Shown here in pieces: positions 11,830 through 25,520 of a stretch of 64,000 nucleotides of DNA; position 1 is the first letter of the stretch; each line of letters opens with the position of its first letter. The position numbers and the translations under genes were made by a program. The stretch comes from Odiellus spinosus (taxonomy: Eukaryota > Arthropoda > Arachnida > Opiliones > Phalangiidae), in NCBI GenBank assembly GCA_963920705.1, contig OY987231.1, forward strand, positions 16,407,024 to 16,471,023, in the 5' to 3' direction. The notes under the pieces are model-generated. The model was not told where the DNA came from and searched no databases. It was given only the letters and a program-made list of their open reading frames with translations.

Positions 11830-14347
11830 GTTCCTTTGTTTAAGTTTCTTTTAGTTCCTTGATAGTTAAAGCGCGAATATTTTAACGCCAGGAGACGCTT
11901 TACGCTCTTGGTTTAACGGAAGCCACGAAAAAACTGGGCCTGCTAGTAGATTCTAGAAATTTTCGACAATAACAATCCCAGCACCGTCTACCCTCCCCAT
12001 AAGAGGGGACTTGGAATACTTTTTTTTGAATGGTTAACTGATGGGGGAAAAGAACGACTTTACCGCGTGTGTCGCGGATGAGAGCTGAAATAGTAATAGC
12101 TAGAGAGTTCGAAACGCTCGCTTATATTACTGGGCTCGTCAAAAATATTATCTTTTTTTAGAGCAGCCGCAAAGATTTCTTCGTCAACCAAAACTTATAG
12201 AACGGTTAACATTTTTGTAATCATAGATATAACCGTGTTACGATTGACTAGCCCATCCTAACCAAATTGAAAACAAGACCCTCTCGGGTCTTAATATATG
12301 GCTCTAATCGCATTCTTGATCAAGCAGAGTCATGACCATAAAGAAGTTAAACCCTTGTATGAATATGAATATTAGGTTAAGAAATTGGATTTTTTTCTTA
12401 TGGTTTATCAATATTTTAAATATGGGTGTATATAGTTAGAATTAATATTGATTGAGTCACGTGCTAGCTAGCTGACTGTTTTAATTATACTATTTTCTAT
12501 TAGCTGGATTGAATGACGATACCAGATTAAGCCCAGTTTAACCATGCGTATAACCCCTTCTGTCGTTGATTTCAAAGAAAAGTTCTAGCTAACTAGGCTT
12601 AGAACTAAATATTTTTTTTTTTTATTTTAACTAGTCCTCCGAACCAAGGACCCCTTGTGTCTTGATTAACTAAAGTGGTTCGATTAGTAGCCCTTTTTAG
12701 TCTATTTATAAATTATTAGAATTAATAAACTAGTCCCTGAGACCAGTGATCTTCATTTTTTAATTAAAAACTGGTCCAAGTAAATAATAAACTGGTTTTA
12801 AACAATAAGAGCCATCTATCAACCAATTCATTCGTCCTTAACTTTATGGAATAATATTTGTAATTGATTTATTATAATGTATATTTTGTTAATTTCTTGA
12901 ATTATTAAGTTACTGCTTTGATACGAACTCAACTATTTTGCGTTTTAGAGGCACCTTGTTTTAACGGGCTCGTTGCTATAGCTGGCTTAGGTGATAGGTG
13001 ATATCGTTTTTGAACTACATCCAAAATTGATATTATTAAGTTCAAATCTCTTAAGAGGGCGAGTGGTTAGGGGAGGGGTCCTAATACTTAAGAATTAAAA
13101 TAGAAAAGAGAGATTGATAACAGACGCGCAATTGATAAATGTTTAAGATTTGATGCGGTTTATTTTTAGATGATAAGCTTGGATACTATTATCTTGAACG
13201 ATTTCGCTCTTGTAACAACTTAACTTTACTATTGTTTGTATAATATATAGCTTCATTACATGATGGATTGATGAAAATTCAGCTAAAGCGCATTTCGTAA
13301 GTTTCTTTGACACCATGCAAATTTTGGGATTCAAGCAAGCCACACAAAGCTTGGCTAGCAATCTTAATATTCAAAATTACTGCAACTGAATTATCAATTT
13401 AAATAATGACTTACTTTATAACATAACAACGAACCCGCCATCACTATAGGAATTTGGGATCAATTGCCTTAAAGTCTGTTGCGTGACAAATTCTAATTTG
13501 TATCGTTCAATTTGTTTATATCGAGAAAGATCTCTCTTGCCATGCGCGCAATCATTAGGCAAATATCGGTCGCGTGGTCTCCCCATCCAGTAGGTTTTTT
13601 TTTCCTCGATTTTCCTTTCGTTTGATATATATTACTACACAAAAACGGATACGTTTACGTTCGAGGGATCACGTAAGCCACTACAAACCTGGCGATTGTC
13701 AAGGATATGGAAAAATACAACAAACTCTCAATTTACGGGGAAAATTGAGAGCGTAAATAAATTACCCAATAAATTGTTTACTATTATGGTATAATACGGA
13801 ACCCAAATGCTGGCGATGCATATCGCTTCTTCCACTTCTTTTAAGAAGCTAAAATTACCGTGGCATCCTTTTTCCCTTATTTTTCATTGAGGGTTTTTAT
13901 AATCTAAAGACCGTCGCATTAAGAAAGATTTAAAAATAAGCCTTTTAACTCGGAAATTGACAGAATAATGTAAACATATCCATGGAATAGATTGCAATGC
14001 GTACATATTTGTTTCAATTAAAAATATGTCAGGGTGCGATAGACTTTGCATTTTACGAATCATATCCGGATTAAAATAAGTCAAATGCATGGCATAATTT
14101 CATATTTCGAAATTACTTGAAATGAAAGGGTGTTGCACTCATCACTCTAAGCTCCGATATTTGTATACATATACATTTATTTCCGTTGATAAATATAAAT
14201 GAGCCAGCAGTTGTTTAAATTATAAAAAAGTGTTTGCTCAATACTAAGTGGATATTTTTTAACTTCCGTCATCATTGGTCAGAAGATTAACCAATGGAGT
14301 AAGTAAAAATTTTACATCTAACTTATCTCTGCGTTTTAACAGAAAAA

Positions 14348-14475
14348 ACCAAGAACTCATTCAAGTACACAGCGTTAGCTTCTGGAACCATCTTCGCATA
14401 CTTTGCGGCCAAAATTCGTCTGCTATACGCTTTCTCGCCGGTGTGACTCGAAAAGCAGACGAATTTTGGTTACGC
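14348..14475. mobile_element. Diverged short relative of the 24221 element
   Basis: The left part (CCAAGAACTCATTCA, then TCTGGAACCATC and ACTTTG) follows the end of the element at 24221-24537 with substitutions. An inverted pair, CCAAAATTCGTCTGCT and AGCAGACGAATTTTGG, closes a hairpin at 14411-14469. It looks like an old internally deleted copy. Confidence 0.45.
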
Positions 14476-17400
14476 TGTATCTCATCAATTGTTTAAAGGT
14501 GCATAAATGAAAAATGATAAATTAGTAATTTCAAAATCAACTTACCATGATTTACGTTGAAGAATCCAATATTCAGATTTTGCCAAGTACCGCCCGAATA
14601 AAAAATGTAAATATACGTCACGCGTCGACAATTCACGGTAAATATTAATAATACCGACGGTATTACGGTTAAGTTCGGAAGCCAATGAGTTTTTATCGAG
14701 TTCTTATAAGTTCTTCAGGCTTCTCGAATAACAACGTTGCTAAATAACTATTTTACACTTTAACGAGACGAGAGATACGCGCTACGATAGCGAATAAATG
14801 GTAGAGAATACTTGTACGAACGAGGAATACAAAGTTCTTAAAATGACCAAATATTGACTACGAATGTCAAGCTCAACGCCGCTAGGGCTTCTTTTTCTTG
14901 TTTCGATATTTAATACGTTTTTTTTTTTTTCCACTAGCGAAAAAATTCAAGGATTTAGGTCGGCGACTGCTTCGAGATTCAGATCTCGCTCTACAAACAT
15001 GTTGATTTTTTGTTATTTATTAATTTTGGTACTCGAGGAATTTTTCTTTTCGAATTTCTTCGAAACAAAAGCCAAGATTGGCGTGGGCAGCACGAGGTCG
15101 GTTCGCGATCTCGCGCCGGCGCAAAATTGTACTTTGGTGTCACTCTTTTTCTTAAATTTTCTAAATTCGACGTGATCTTTTCGTGATACACGTAGTTTCA
15201 GTTTCGGTTTTCGGGCGGGCGAAGACGTTTTGACGGCAAAATCACAAATCGTTTTCTCGAGTTTTAGTCCAACTACGGTTGCTTCAAAAATCGACAAGAG
15301 ACGAGACGTAACGATAGCATTCGCGGTTAAATAAAACTTGGTGTGGGTTTTAGCCTAGCTAGAAGCCAGGCTGCCGATAAGTCTCCACGCTTTCAAGTCC
15401 AGATTGGACTCTCCAATTGGCAAAATATTTTTAATCTCCTTCCCTTCTTACCTAAAAGTAATAAAAAACAAACGAACGTAAAATAGACGTAAATTGTTAA
15501 TACGTATATAGTTAAGAGCTTTATTAATGGCCTTGACAAATGCGAAAAAAAATTGTGTCTGTGTATTGGGTACAAGTATGAATTCCGCTTAGCCAATAGC
15601 AGTTTGGCACGCAGTGGCCGAGCAATTTAAACTCTAAGCCCTCAACACAAAAGCCCGTTTTGGAGCATCTTGTAGAGGGTGTTGATCAGAGTTTATAATC
15701 ATATAGTAAATATCGAACATAGCTCGCTAAAACAATCGACAATGCACGCGACGCAATGCTCCAAAACTGGCTAATGTCTAGAGGACAGGCCGACAAACTG
15801 AAAAGCGTGCGCTCCGTAACAATAAGCGGTCTTGTTTCCCACTCTCGTAAACGTTTTCAAGGTTGTACACAAGTTAAAATTCGTACAAAGTGGCTCTTAA
15901 TAATCAAAGTTAAGTGCGTCCATGTATATAATCATAGTTTTCCGTCATGGAGGTAACAAAATTAAGGAAACAGATTTAAGGGAGAACGCACCCCGAAAGG
16001 TTTTGCCAGAGCATGGAGCAAGATGGCTCAAGTGTTACGTGGACTTTTTTCAGTTTGCCAAGAGCCCATTTGGCTTGGAGGTCAGCCTAAAGCACACGGG
16101 GCACAACCTAACATACACGCGATACCTTAAGAGTCATTTCCCTTCCACATATAAATGAGTCGAACAAAATAGACAAATCATCAATAAACTAATAAACTTT
16201 ACTCGTTTTCGAGAGGAGTTAATAATGCCTACAATTTCGTTACGAGGTTTCACATTGTTTATCAACCTTTACTCCTTTTTTCAAATTCCTTTTGAATCAC
16301 AGTATGCGTATATTTTCTCTTTCATCAAACTTTACGACGGATGAAGCTATAATTGCGCAACGCGTGGGATATGGAGCCGGCCGGGGATTTGTGGTAGGAG
16401 TGTCTAGATAAGAACGTTTTTTTAACCGAAAGATACGAGTTCAAGGAGTTGCTAATAATAATGATTTAACGATTTGCCTTATCACTGCCATAGTTATTGT
16501 CATCCGACTTAAACACCGCCGTAAATAGCTCGTATCTTTATTAGTTTAGTATAAACAGTACCGAACTCATTTTTAATCTTTATTTAAAAGTGGGGTTAAA
16601 AAGATCAAGATTTTTTTTTTCGATGGCGTGACGATGCTTCGCAACGATGGGAAAACTCCAGGGGGTTGACGATTTATCAAATCCTTTTAGAACTTCCACA
16701 GCGAATAGCAACAGCTTGCGCGTAAATTGATAAATATATTTGTACTAAAATTCCTTGAAAAATATTGACGTTTAAGGTCGTAGGCTCGTAGCCACTATAT
16801 AAAAATATCAAGCTTATAATTTTTAACAGGAAATACGGAAAAAAACATTCAAAGGTAATCCTTTCGAGATTTCAGCGTGGACAAAGACTAACTTCGAATT
16901 CTGTATAGTAGAAATCGTAAACGTGTAAACAGCTTAATTCTACGTGATGAAGTTTCAAATGGATTTTTCCTCTATATTCAAGACAGGGTTTTAATATTCG
17001 AAATGGCTTCTACAAAATGGACTATTGTATCTGAGAAGAACCGGTTTTTTTGGTTACGCAACCAAGATTTTACGAAAAATTAAAACAGACATTTTTAAGT
17101 GATTTCATTCAAACCGGATATTATCCAGACTTTTTACGAGCTCGATTGGTTATCGAATTTTTGAAATAAATGTTGACTTATACTTCTTAAATACGAATCT
17201 TTATTTCAATTATTTATTACCGGTAGTTTGTTTAAAGGTAGCCTGAAGAAAAATCGAAAGCCCTATTTTGTTGATAATAAAAATGTGTCTCCGGTTAAAT
17301 ATTTTTTCCTCCGCTTAGTTATTTTAAAAATTAAGGTTTAAAGTCAGCTTTTATCCCCTCCCCATGACTTCACTTTTAAAGACAATTAAAAGAAGAGATT

Positions 17401-17924
17401 TGATTGGCTTGTATCCCTTTCCCTCCGAGCAGGATTCAAAATGGTGGTCGAACTCCAAGTTCGAAATTTAAAAGTATTTTTAAATAAATTTAAATATAGG
17501 TTTTTCGCTATTATTTTAGATACTTTTTTGTATTAAATAACATATTTTTTGGTCTAAGAGATCTAAAAATTAAGTTATCGCACATTACACACGATTTCCT
17601 TTAGTCTCTCTTTAAAGAATTTCTTACGTTAATCAAACAAGAGTATATTAAAAAATTTAAACATCGTATATTCGTTGAATCTATCCGAAATGAATGAATT
17701 AATGTTTTTATTATATTTACCAAGCTGGTAAACCGAAATTCTATCAATAAGGTGACCTAATAAGCGCGACGAACCAATGATATGGGCAAAGGGAATAAAA
17801 CTCTTCAGTTTTCTTGTTTCCCATAAGGTTTATATGTTTGTCTCGGCGAATTTTAACCCTGCCATGATGGAATCCCTAAAATAATGTCGATTTTCCGTAC
17901 AGAATGGCTCAAAAATCTCTTTAA

Positions 17925-18337
17925 AGGGAGACTGAAACCAAAAAACAATATTTTTTTATCGATTCTTTATCGTTTAAATAGCCCTAATCCAACTGCAAAA
18001 ATATTAGATGTAAATTTAAAACTTACCCGGAAAATAGGCTTAGCTGGATTCATGGAGATCATCTGAACTCTACGTATAAGGACTAGCGACCAATGACATT
18101 GATCGATATGGCTCTTATATGGGGAATGCGGGATCTCCATGATCAATGTCATTGGTCGCTAGTCCTTATAATGGGAATTGAGGATATCTCCATGAATCCA
18201 GCTAAGCCTATTTTGATTGTAAGTTTTAAATTTATTTCTAGTTTAATATTGGTTTGTAATTTTTTTTACTGTTAGATTAGGTATATTTAAACGATAGGGA
18301 ATCGATAAAAAAACTTTTGTTAGGTTGCATTCTCCCT
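17925..18337. mobile_element. TTAA-flanked foldback element, copy 1
   Basis: The element starts AGGGAGACTGAAACC and ends with the complement of AGGGAGAATGCAACC. TTAA stands on each side. The two halves form a long imperfect inverted repeat with arms of about 200 bp, including TCGTTTAAAT, GGCTTAGCTGGATTCATGGA and GACTAGCGACCAATGACATT paired with their complements. A TTAA target fits piggyBac- or Kolobok-type transposition. There is no coding capacity. Confidence 0.8.
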
Positions 18338-20879
18338 TTAAGGATAATTAATTTTTAAAACGTATACACATAAATATCCTGTTTGTTTTATATATAATTC
18401 AATTGTGTCAATGATATTAGCGCTTATTTTATATGCATTCGGTTTATTCTTGAGATAAACAACCATAAATTTGGCACACTTAAAATAAATTTTGCTATTT
18501 CGTCAAAATTCATTAATATTTCTAAAATAACCACAAAAAGGTGGCAAACTTTTTAAACCAGAAAATACAATGTACGCTGTATACTTGAAGCCTATACCGC
18601 CAACATATAATAGATAACGCGTGAGAGGCACATACGTAACGATATTGTGAGATGTTATAAACAACTATAGGGAGTCGACAAGGAAGACATTGAAACGTCA
18701 TAGGCTTTTATCTCTCACCTCAGTGTCATCCCCCTTAGTGAGAGAGTTACAGTATACTTCCCTTATTAAGGGGGTAACATGACGTCAGGCTTAATTTCAC
18801 CCTGGGCTGTATGCCGTCTCCCTTTAGTGAATAAATATTTTATTCAAATCATATAAAGACTCGAAAAAGCAGAACCATTAAGTGTATTCCGGAAGATACA
18901 AATCTGCAATTTTTTCCTTCGCAAAAAGGATGGTAAATAACGATCCGCTTTTAAAGCGACAGACTGACCTCGAAAAACATCAAAGCACCAGCGTAATTAC
19001 AATACTAGTGTAATCAACATATGCCGGCGGCGTTTTTTCAAAATTAGCATACATCCTTGAATAGAATGGTTTACTAGAAAAACATCTAATTTTTATAAAA
19101 TAATAAATGATTTAGTTCTTAGGGGGCGATTAGATCTATAAAGCATTTTGAAATTAACAAGTACTTGGCCTAATTACGGTTTCTAGAGCTACAAAAACAT
19201 TATTAATGTAGATTTCAGACTAAAGAAAAAATTAACTTGAAATTATTCACGGTATACATGGAGTAAAATGAAGCAGAAACTAATATACACTAGCTTAGAC
19301 TTAATATTGTTTGAGGAAATTTGGCAGATCTAAAGGTACGTGGAATGCCGTTTTGAAAATACTATATAAGTTGAGAAAAAGAGTTTGGTAATGTCGTCAC
19401 AGAATAGTATGCATGAAAACTAAGCTTTCATTTTGGAGGCAAAATGAGCCACATTCATAGGGTAGAATATCTGTGACGTTTATTCGCACTCAAACGAGAC
19501 TTCTACTTTGGGAGAGAGAGAGGAACACATATCCAAACTTTAGTTACTACAGCCCCTCCCACATTCTGCTATGTCTCTCTATATTCTTCGCTGCATGCCT
19601 CATGAACGGACTGTGTTAGAGTCTTCAAGAAGCAATTAATTGCACTGCAAGATCTTGACTACATGTCAAGTGAACTCAAAAGCATCGGGTTTGTGAAGAT
19701 GTATTACACGTTGTTGAATGTTGTTATACTGCAAAGCAATGAAGGATATCGTTTCTATTCTGAGGTATAAATCTTTAGATCTTGCCATTCTGAACTGGAC
19801 ACGGAAGATTTGGTCACTCATATAAGAACAATATTTGACTGTCTCAAAGATTAACTCTAGGCAGAGAAATATTGAGACAATAATTGTTTTCGTTGATTGA
19901 CTTTGGTTTGGAGAGAGTATACGCCCAACTCCAGTTCATCCCACCCTTAGAGTTTTGAACGAGGAGCAACATATTCCGCCCCCATTCTCTAAACGTTACC
20001 TATGAACGTATATAATAGGGGTTCTGCTGTCTTTTCCCGATGATATATACGTAATACATTCAATATTTCAATACAATGGAAATGACAAGGCTGTAAATTT
20101 CGTGATGAGTAATAATATCCCCAAATTTTCATTCCAAGGTATCGACCTTTACCTTCGTGTTTAAATTGTCTTTCCCCCTCGATGAAGAAGTATCATAATA
20201 CTTCATTTCAGGGGAAGTTCGCGTAATGGATAAACCAGAGACGCATTAATACACAATGTGAAACCTCGTAGAGAAGAAAGCAGTCAGTGCCAACTTCCCT
20301 CGAACACGAGTATATTAATATTATTGATGACACTTACCCGACAGCTGCTAGTGATGTCGACTTCAAATTGGGGAATCTAACGTATTTTTATCAACAACTG
20401 GGGGTGGCTTTGACAAATTGAAGCGAGCGATAACGTAACTCAGTTATTCACCCGTAAATGTTTATATTTTAACTGGCGCGACTTTGTCGTTTTCGACTTT
20501 TTCCGAATATATAACGTTAAAAGCCAACGAAACGCCTTTTAACCAGCGTACGTCGAAACCTGGCTCAAGGTTTCAAACCAACTTCCTTAAAAATTGGTCA
20601 AAACCTCTAGCCTCGTGACGAAATCTCCTAACTCGCAAATCCTAATCTCCTAGCTCGTACTCCGTTCTCATAATCAAGATCAAAACTGGACACCTACTAA
20701 AAAGGCTTAACAGCCACGATAAACTACCTCATGCCGGTTAAGGAAGTTTCGAGTCAAAAAACGCCTTGTTTACTTTTTTTTTCTAAATTCGTGTAACGGG
20801 ATTGTCACGATACTTTTCAATTGTCCTCGGCTATAGCCATATCGGTAACCTTAAAAGAAATTGAGTATACTACGAAGAG

Positions 20880-21310
20880 AGTTCCTCAGTTCCTCGCAGT
20901 GCCGCGGTAGATTCCGGAGTGTGTCTATCGATTCGAAACCTCTCCGTTGCTATAGACGCGGGAGCGCGCGACGTAGCACGAGGGCTGGTTTGAGGGGTGA
21001 CGCCTTTAAAACAAAATGGCCGCCCTAAAACTGTTCTAGCATAATACGAGGTAAAATAAAAACTAGTCTTCGACCGAGGCCCCCTACTCGCGAGCTCGTA
21101 TAGAGTTGTAGGGAAACCGGGTAGAAACCTAAAGCGGATACTTGCGCGTGACGTAACTAACCTTTCGAGAGCGCAGGACCGGATAAAATACTTGGTAAAC
21201 AACCCGATCGTGCGCCGGTTCGGTTTTAATTCCCTCGGAATCCCTAGCCTCGCGTGGTATCCCGCCCATGCGTAGTACGCGCCTCGACTTATCCTCCTAT
21301 AGTAGTACGT
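20880..21310. promoter_or_regulatory. CpG-rich block, possible promoter or first exon
   Basis: About 430 bp are clearly richer in G, C and CpG than the surroundings. They include AAAATGGCCGCCC, a YY1-like motif often placed near transcription starts, and GAG|GTAAAA, a possible plus-strand donor, at about 21050. No coding exon was seen. It may be the promoter of an unseen 5' UTR exon of a flanking gene. Confidence 0.3.
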
Positions 21311-21924
21311 AATAAAGAACGATCATTTAATAAAAGTATTTGAGGTTGGCAGCTGGCTTATATTTACCACGAGAGGGTGGTTGGGTTAGACGTTTAGGCG
21401 CCTTCAAACCCTTAGTCCCAGCCTTTTCTTTAGCCATACAATAAGCTTCGTAAATAACAGTAGGGCGGCAATTTTTGATAAAGCTCCCCTCAATAACCCC
21501 GTTATTGTGGAGGGGACTGACCTACAAAGATAACCTTTGACATTCAGAACCTCGGAGGAATGTTCCGGTGGTGCGTCTGAGCGTCTCCTAGCTAGAACGA
21601 TGGTGGTAAACAAACCTAAGTTTGAAATTACACACCGCAAAAGGGTGGGACACTCGCGGTTTCTTGTAGAAGTTGAGATGGAATTTCAATGTCAAATTTT
21701 TGGTTCCAACTGAGTCTAACAAGAAATTTAAGTTTTCTTAAAGATACACGTTCGTGATTAATTCCTATAGAAAAGACATTTACGTGTCAAGTTCCCATGT
21801 AGTATACATTTTCATGTTAAATAACACCCAAAACCTTTTTAGAACTTCTGCCATTAGCAAGAACGAGTTGAAGCCCATGGTATGGACTTCAATTCATTTT
21901 TGCAATTAGTCATCTCTATCTCAA

Positions 21925-21970
21925 CAAGAACGAATTGGGTTTCAATTTGTTCAAACCCAATTCGTTCTTG
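21925..21970. repeat. Perfect 18-bp hairpin
   Basis: CAAGAACGAATTGGGTTT is followed, after a 10-nt loop, by its exact complement. A related but imperfect CAAGAACGAGTTGAAG lies about 70 bp to the left, so this may be the core of a decayed inverted-repeat element rather than an RNA gene. Confidence 0.7.
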
Positions 21971-22611
21971 ATATTAATAATAATAAAAGCTTTTTCTAAT
22001 TCCATTAGCCGATATTATCCTTATCAAACCTAATGCGTGTAGAATTAGAATGATATCGTCACGTGTTTAAATGTGACAAAGCGTGTTTTAAGGAGTGAGA
22101 AGTTGTGGGTGTGTATATATATTTACGATATCTACAGTATGACTATATACTAAAATCGACGTAAATTTTAGAGCAATGGCTATACGCGAAAGCTTGAAAG
22201 AAGCCATTGAAAATACTCAGATAACAGGAGCTTATAGAGTCGCCTTGGCTTCTTGAAACGCGACGAATGGCCTGACACGTGTCTGGGGGATTCAAGAAGG
22301 AATCCTCTCTAGAATGTGAATAGGGGAAATTTTTAAAGGACTAGTGACACTTAATAAACGAGTCGTTTTCAATAAAGATGTGGTTTCTTGCAACGCGCAG
22401 ATGTGCCAATTTGAAGCTCTTAAGCTTGCAGTACACTACCCGTTTTGAAGCGTTTGCGTAGAATAAACTAGCTTATCAAATGAAGTTAGGGAATCAACTT
22501 GGATGTCTCGTGCTAAAACAATACCATATTGAAACACTAACGTAATAAAATTAGTTATAAGAAACTAATTTTGTACCAATTTTGGCAAAGACATTCCTAA
22601 ACCTGCTTCTA

Positions 22612-22750
22612 GGGGTTAATTACTTAACCTTATCGATGTACAAGTCTGTATCTTTGACTGTACTAAAGTGATTACGTAATTGACTACGTATTTAGCATTG
22701 CCAAAGGATGTTGCCAGTTTCATAATCGCGTAGTTGGTGTACAAATTTTA
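22612..22750 (+). repeat. Dispersed repeat, copy 2 of 2 in window
   Basis: This is the partner of 7253-7390. Shared blocks in the same order are TTGACTGTACTAA, ACGTATTTAGCATT and TGTACAAAT. The copies differ at many positions, which suggests age. Confidence 0.45.
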
Positions 22751-24220
22751 CAGAACTTACTAACAGTATTTTAACGCGATGAAAATAAATTTATTTATGA
22801 GATAATCTGTCGAAGCTTACCTTAATTACAGTTAACACTAAATCTGCATCTCATATGACAATACAGTATATAACTTAAGCAGTTCTTTAACCACATTTAC
22901 AGGAGAGAATTCACAAAATATCTTGCCTAATGAGAAACCTCCACAAACGAAGAATTTAACTCATAAATTAACTTACGCATCTCATGCAATGCACTTGTAT
23001 AAAGTCGAGTTCACGAATTTGCTGACAAAACGTTAACCCACGAGAAAAATCCTAGTGTCAGCGTAATTACTAGTAAAACACTCTTAAATCATACTGCGTG
23101 CTTGAAAATATATATTGAGATTAATCAGACGAAAGAGGAAAAAATATTGAAAACCATATCGAATTACAAACTTGAAATTATGGGTTCTTTGTTTTCATAA
23201 TGAATGGCTCTTTTTGTAATAGAAAGACGATATCATTTAATTAAAAAAAAAAAGGGTTAGTCATGAATTTTCAATTTTTTAGCCCTCCAAAAAACGTCAA
23301 AAACAAATATAACCAGTTTTATGATAGGGATATTTTTTATTAAAGTTTTAAACAGTTGATATGCCTAATCAAGTTTGTAGTTATTTAGATATAAAGTATA
23401 AACATATTGTACTACGCTGACCTCAGCCTTGCTGACTATTTCTTCATTTAAATAATAAAAAAAAAAAATCCTTCATATATTGTTTGTTCTTGGTTTATCA
23501 ATATGCTTACCTCATTCACATTCATAATTAATGAATGGCAGAAACTAAAAAAAAAGGCTAGATACCTGCATATATACCTAAGCTCTGGCGTCAAAGACCT
23601 ATGCAAAATTGATATAGTATTTCATCATCAAATATAGCTGTCTCACTAATAGTCAAAACAAAACAGTTCTAGAAATTTCGAAGGGCCAGCTAATGGAAAA
23701 TTTTCAAACTCGAATTATAGGAAGATGCGTAATTTTAAAAGAATTTCGCCTGGAGAAATTTAACGTCACTCCCAAGTTATTTTCCATTCGCCTGGCGCAC
23801 TAAAAATCCGTATAAAATTAGAATAGATAGTTTTAGAAGAGGCTAAACACCCACCTTCAAGAGTGAAAGGTATTATAAGCGATGGGCGTCGAAAGAAGAG
23901 GTTTAGTTTTTCAGTTTCTACCTATGCAAGCTGCTCAATATTATATTTAATACAATCAACTGTGTTGAAGTATCAGTGGCGTCATCAAGGTTCCAAGTTT
24001 GTGGGTGGGAAACTTAAGCCCTAGTTTTGAGTGTGTTTCGAAATTATGGAAACTAAACACCTTAAATCTTTTTAATGGCATTTTTGTCAACTTGTTATTT
24101 GAGCTGAATCATCACTTTTTTGTGACGTCTAAGAAACAAATGGAACAAGAAATTTTATAGTTCTACAGGTTATTTATAAGGGGATTCAGATATTTATAGC
24201 TTAATATTTGTTCGTAAATG

Positions 24221-24537
24221 CAAGAATCCATTCATGTTCCATAAGAATATGGGAGGGCCGCGATTCAATAACCATCCTCCCAAACTTTGTAGCAAAAGTT
24301 CGTCTGCTTCGAATCGATTTTTAAAGTAAATCCCTCCTGACATTATATTATTAACCCGCGCCACTAACGACCTTGACATAATATTTTGGGTAATAAAAAT
24401 GGAGCCGACCGAAAAAAGATCTAAGCGTACAAATGTTGCGAAAATTGCAGACGAACTTTTGTTACAAAGTTTGGGAGGATGGTACCAGAGGCTAAAGCTA
24501 TGCTCCCATATTCTTATGGAACCTGAATGGATTCTTG
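24221..24537. mobile_element. 317-bp TIR element
   Basis: The left end CAAGAATCCATTCATG, then TTCCATAAGAATATGGGAG, is matched at the right end by its complement with a few differences. A second inverted block (CATCCTCCCAAACTTTG and AGTTCGTCTGC) follows inside. There is no coding capacity and no convincing target duplication. It is a MITE-like element with a diverged relative at 14348-14475. Confidence 0.7.
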
Positions 24538-25183
24538 GTAACACGGACCACAAATAATCCATAAAAACAATAGTGAGGGCATCCTTTTAAACATAAAGTT
24601 GAATAAGAAATTAAATTATTATGAATTAAATAAATAATGAGCACATAAGTATAGGCATAATATAGTCCTTAATCTCTCGAAATATTTCCTTGGAATAAAA
24701 CTTACGACTCATATAAAGACAAGCCCTCAAAAAACATAATTGCGTACAAAACAGAGAGGAAAAACAAACCTATGAAAGAGGGATAGATTAATAGGGGTAA
24801 AAATGACGAAAAAGAGGTTTTGTATATTTCGGAAATCAGGGTTTAATCAATTTCGCTTCATTTCATTTCCAAGTACGATAAGGTTCGTAAACGCGCAATT
24901 CGAAGGACATATAATAGCATTCAAGGACTCGCTGATACTAATCGTTTTATACCTGTTAAAATAAATTAACCCAAACATCAAATTTTTATAGAGTAAAAAG
25001 TTGGGTAAGAGGATTAAACCATTAAATGTGTCTATAAAATTAACTACTTTAGTTAGTCAGTTAGTCAAGCGAGAATAACCTTTTTTTCTACACATTTTAA
25101 AATAATGAACATAACTACTCAGCATATCATCAATTCGTCTTAGAAGTAGGCTATGTAAATGAATATAAAAACATTATATATAT

Positions 25184-25520
25184 CAGAAGCCGATGAAATC
25201 CTCCTTTGAAGTCTATTACTCCCGGGTCTTGTCTACCCCTCTCTGTATGGGTTAGTTTCAAAAAGCGCGATTCGTACGCCTCCTAACGGTAGATATTTTC
25301 GGAGCGGGAGTTCGTCGAGCGAATATCTCTAGCAGCCTTGGAGTTCGTCAAAAAAAAGTCGTCGTTTGTGGAGAGAGAGAATTTCCAATTTTCCGTAGAC
25401 AGGGGGTATGAAGTAGGACCCCTCCGATCTCGTAAAATTGGGAATTTTATCCATACAGAGAGGAGCGCTATATCGAACATTAGAGTAGTAGACTTCAAAG
25501 GAGGGTTTCATTGGCTTCTG
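25184..25520 (+). mobile_element. MITE family A, copy 3
   Basis: The element has the same length and orientation as the copy at 4672-5010, with intact CAGAAG and CTTCTG termini. The flanks are AT repeats (TATATAT and ATATTTC), so a target duplication cannot be confirmed. Sequence identity to the other copies is high by eye. Confidence 0.85.

Larger units (their letters stand above)
11830..20870. other. Gene-poor stretch with a few repeats
   Basis: No supported gene was found here. A CpG-richer block lies at about 14930-15300 (CGCGCCGGCGC and neighbours) and could be a promoter or 5' UTR on either strand. A diverged relative of the element at 24221-24537 lies at 14348-14475, and a TTAA-flanked foldback element at 17925-18337. 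The rest is AT-rich sequence in which I see no motifs or exon pairs I can defend. Confidence 0.5.

Noticed and set aside
14520-14715. Minus-strand open stretch of about 57 codons ending at ATG|GTAAGT (14543)
   Set aside because: It has no in-frame ATG, no good acceptor and no recognisable family, and stretches of this length are expected by chance in so long a region.
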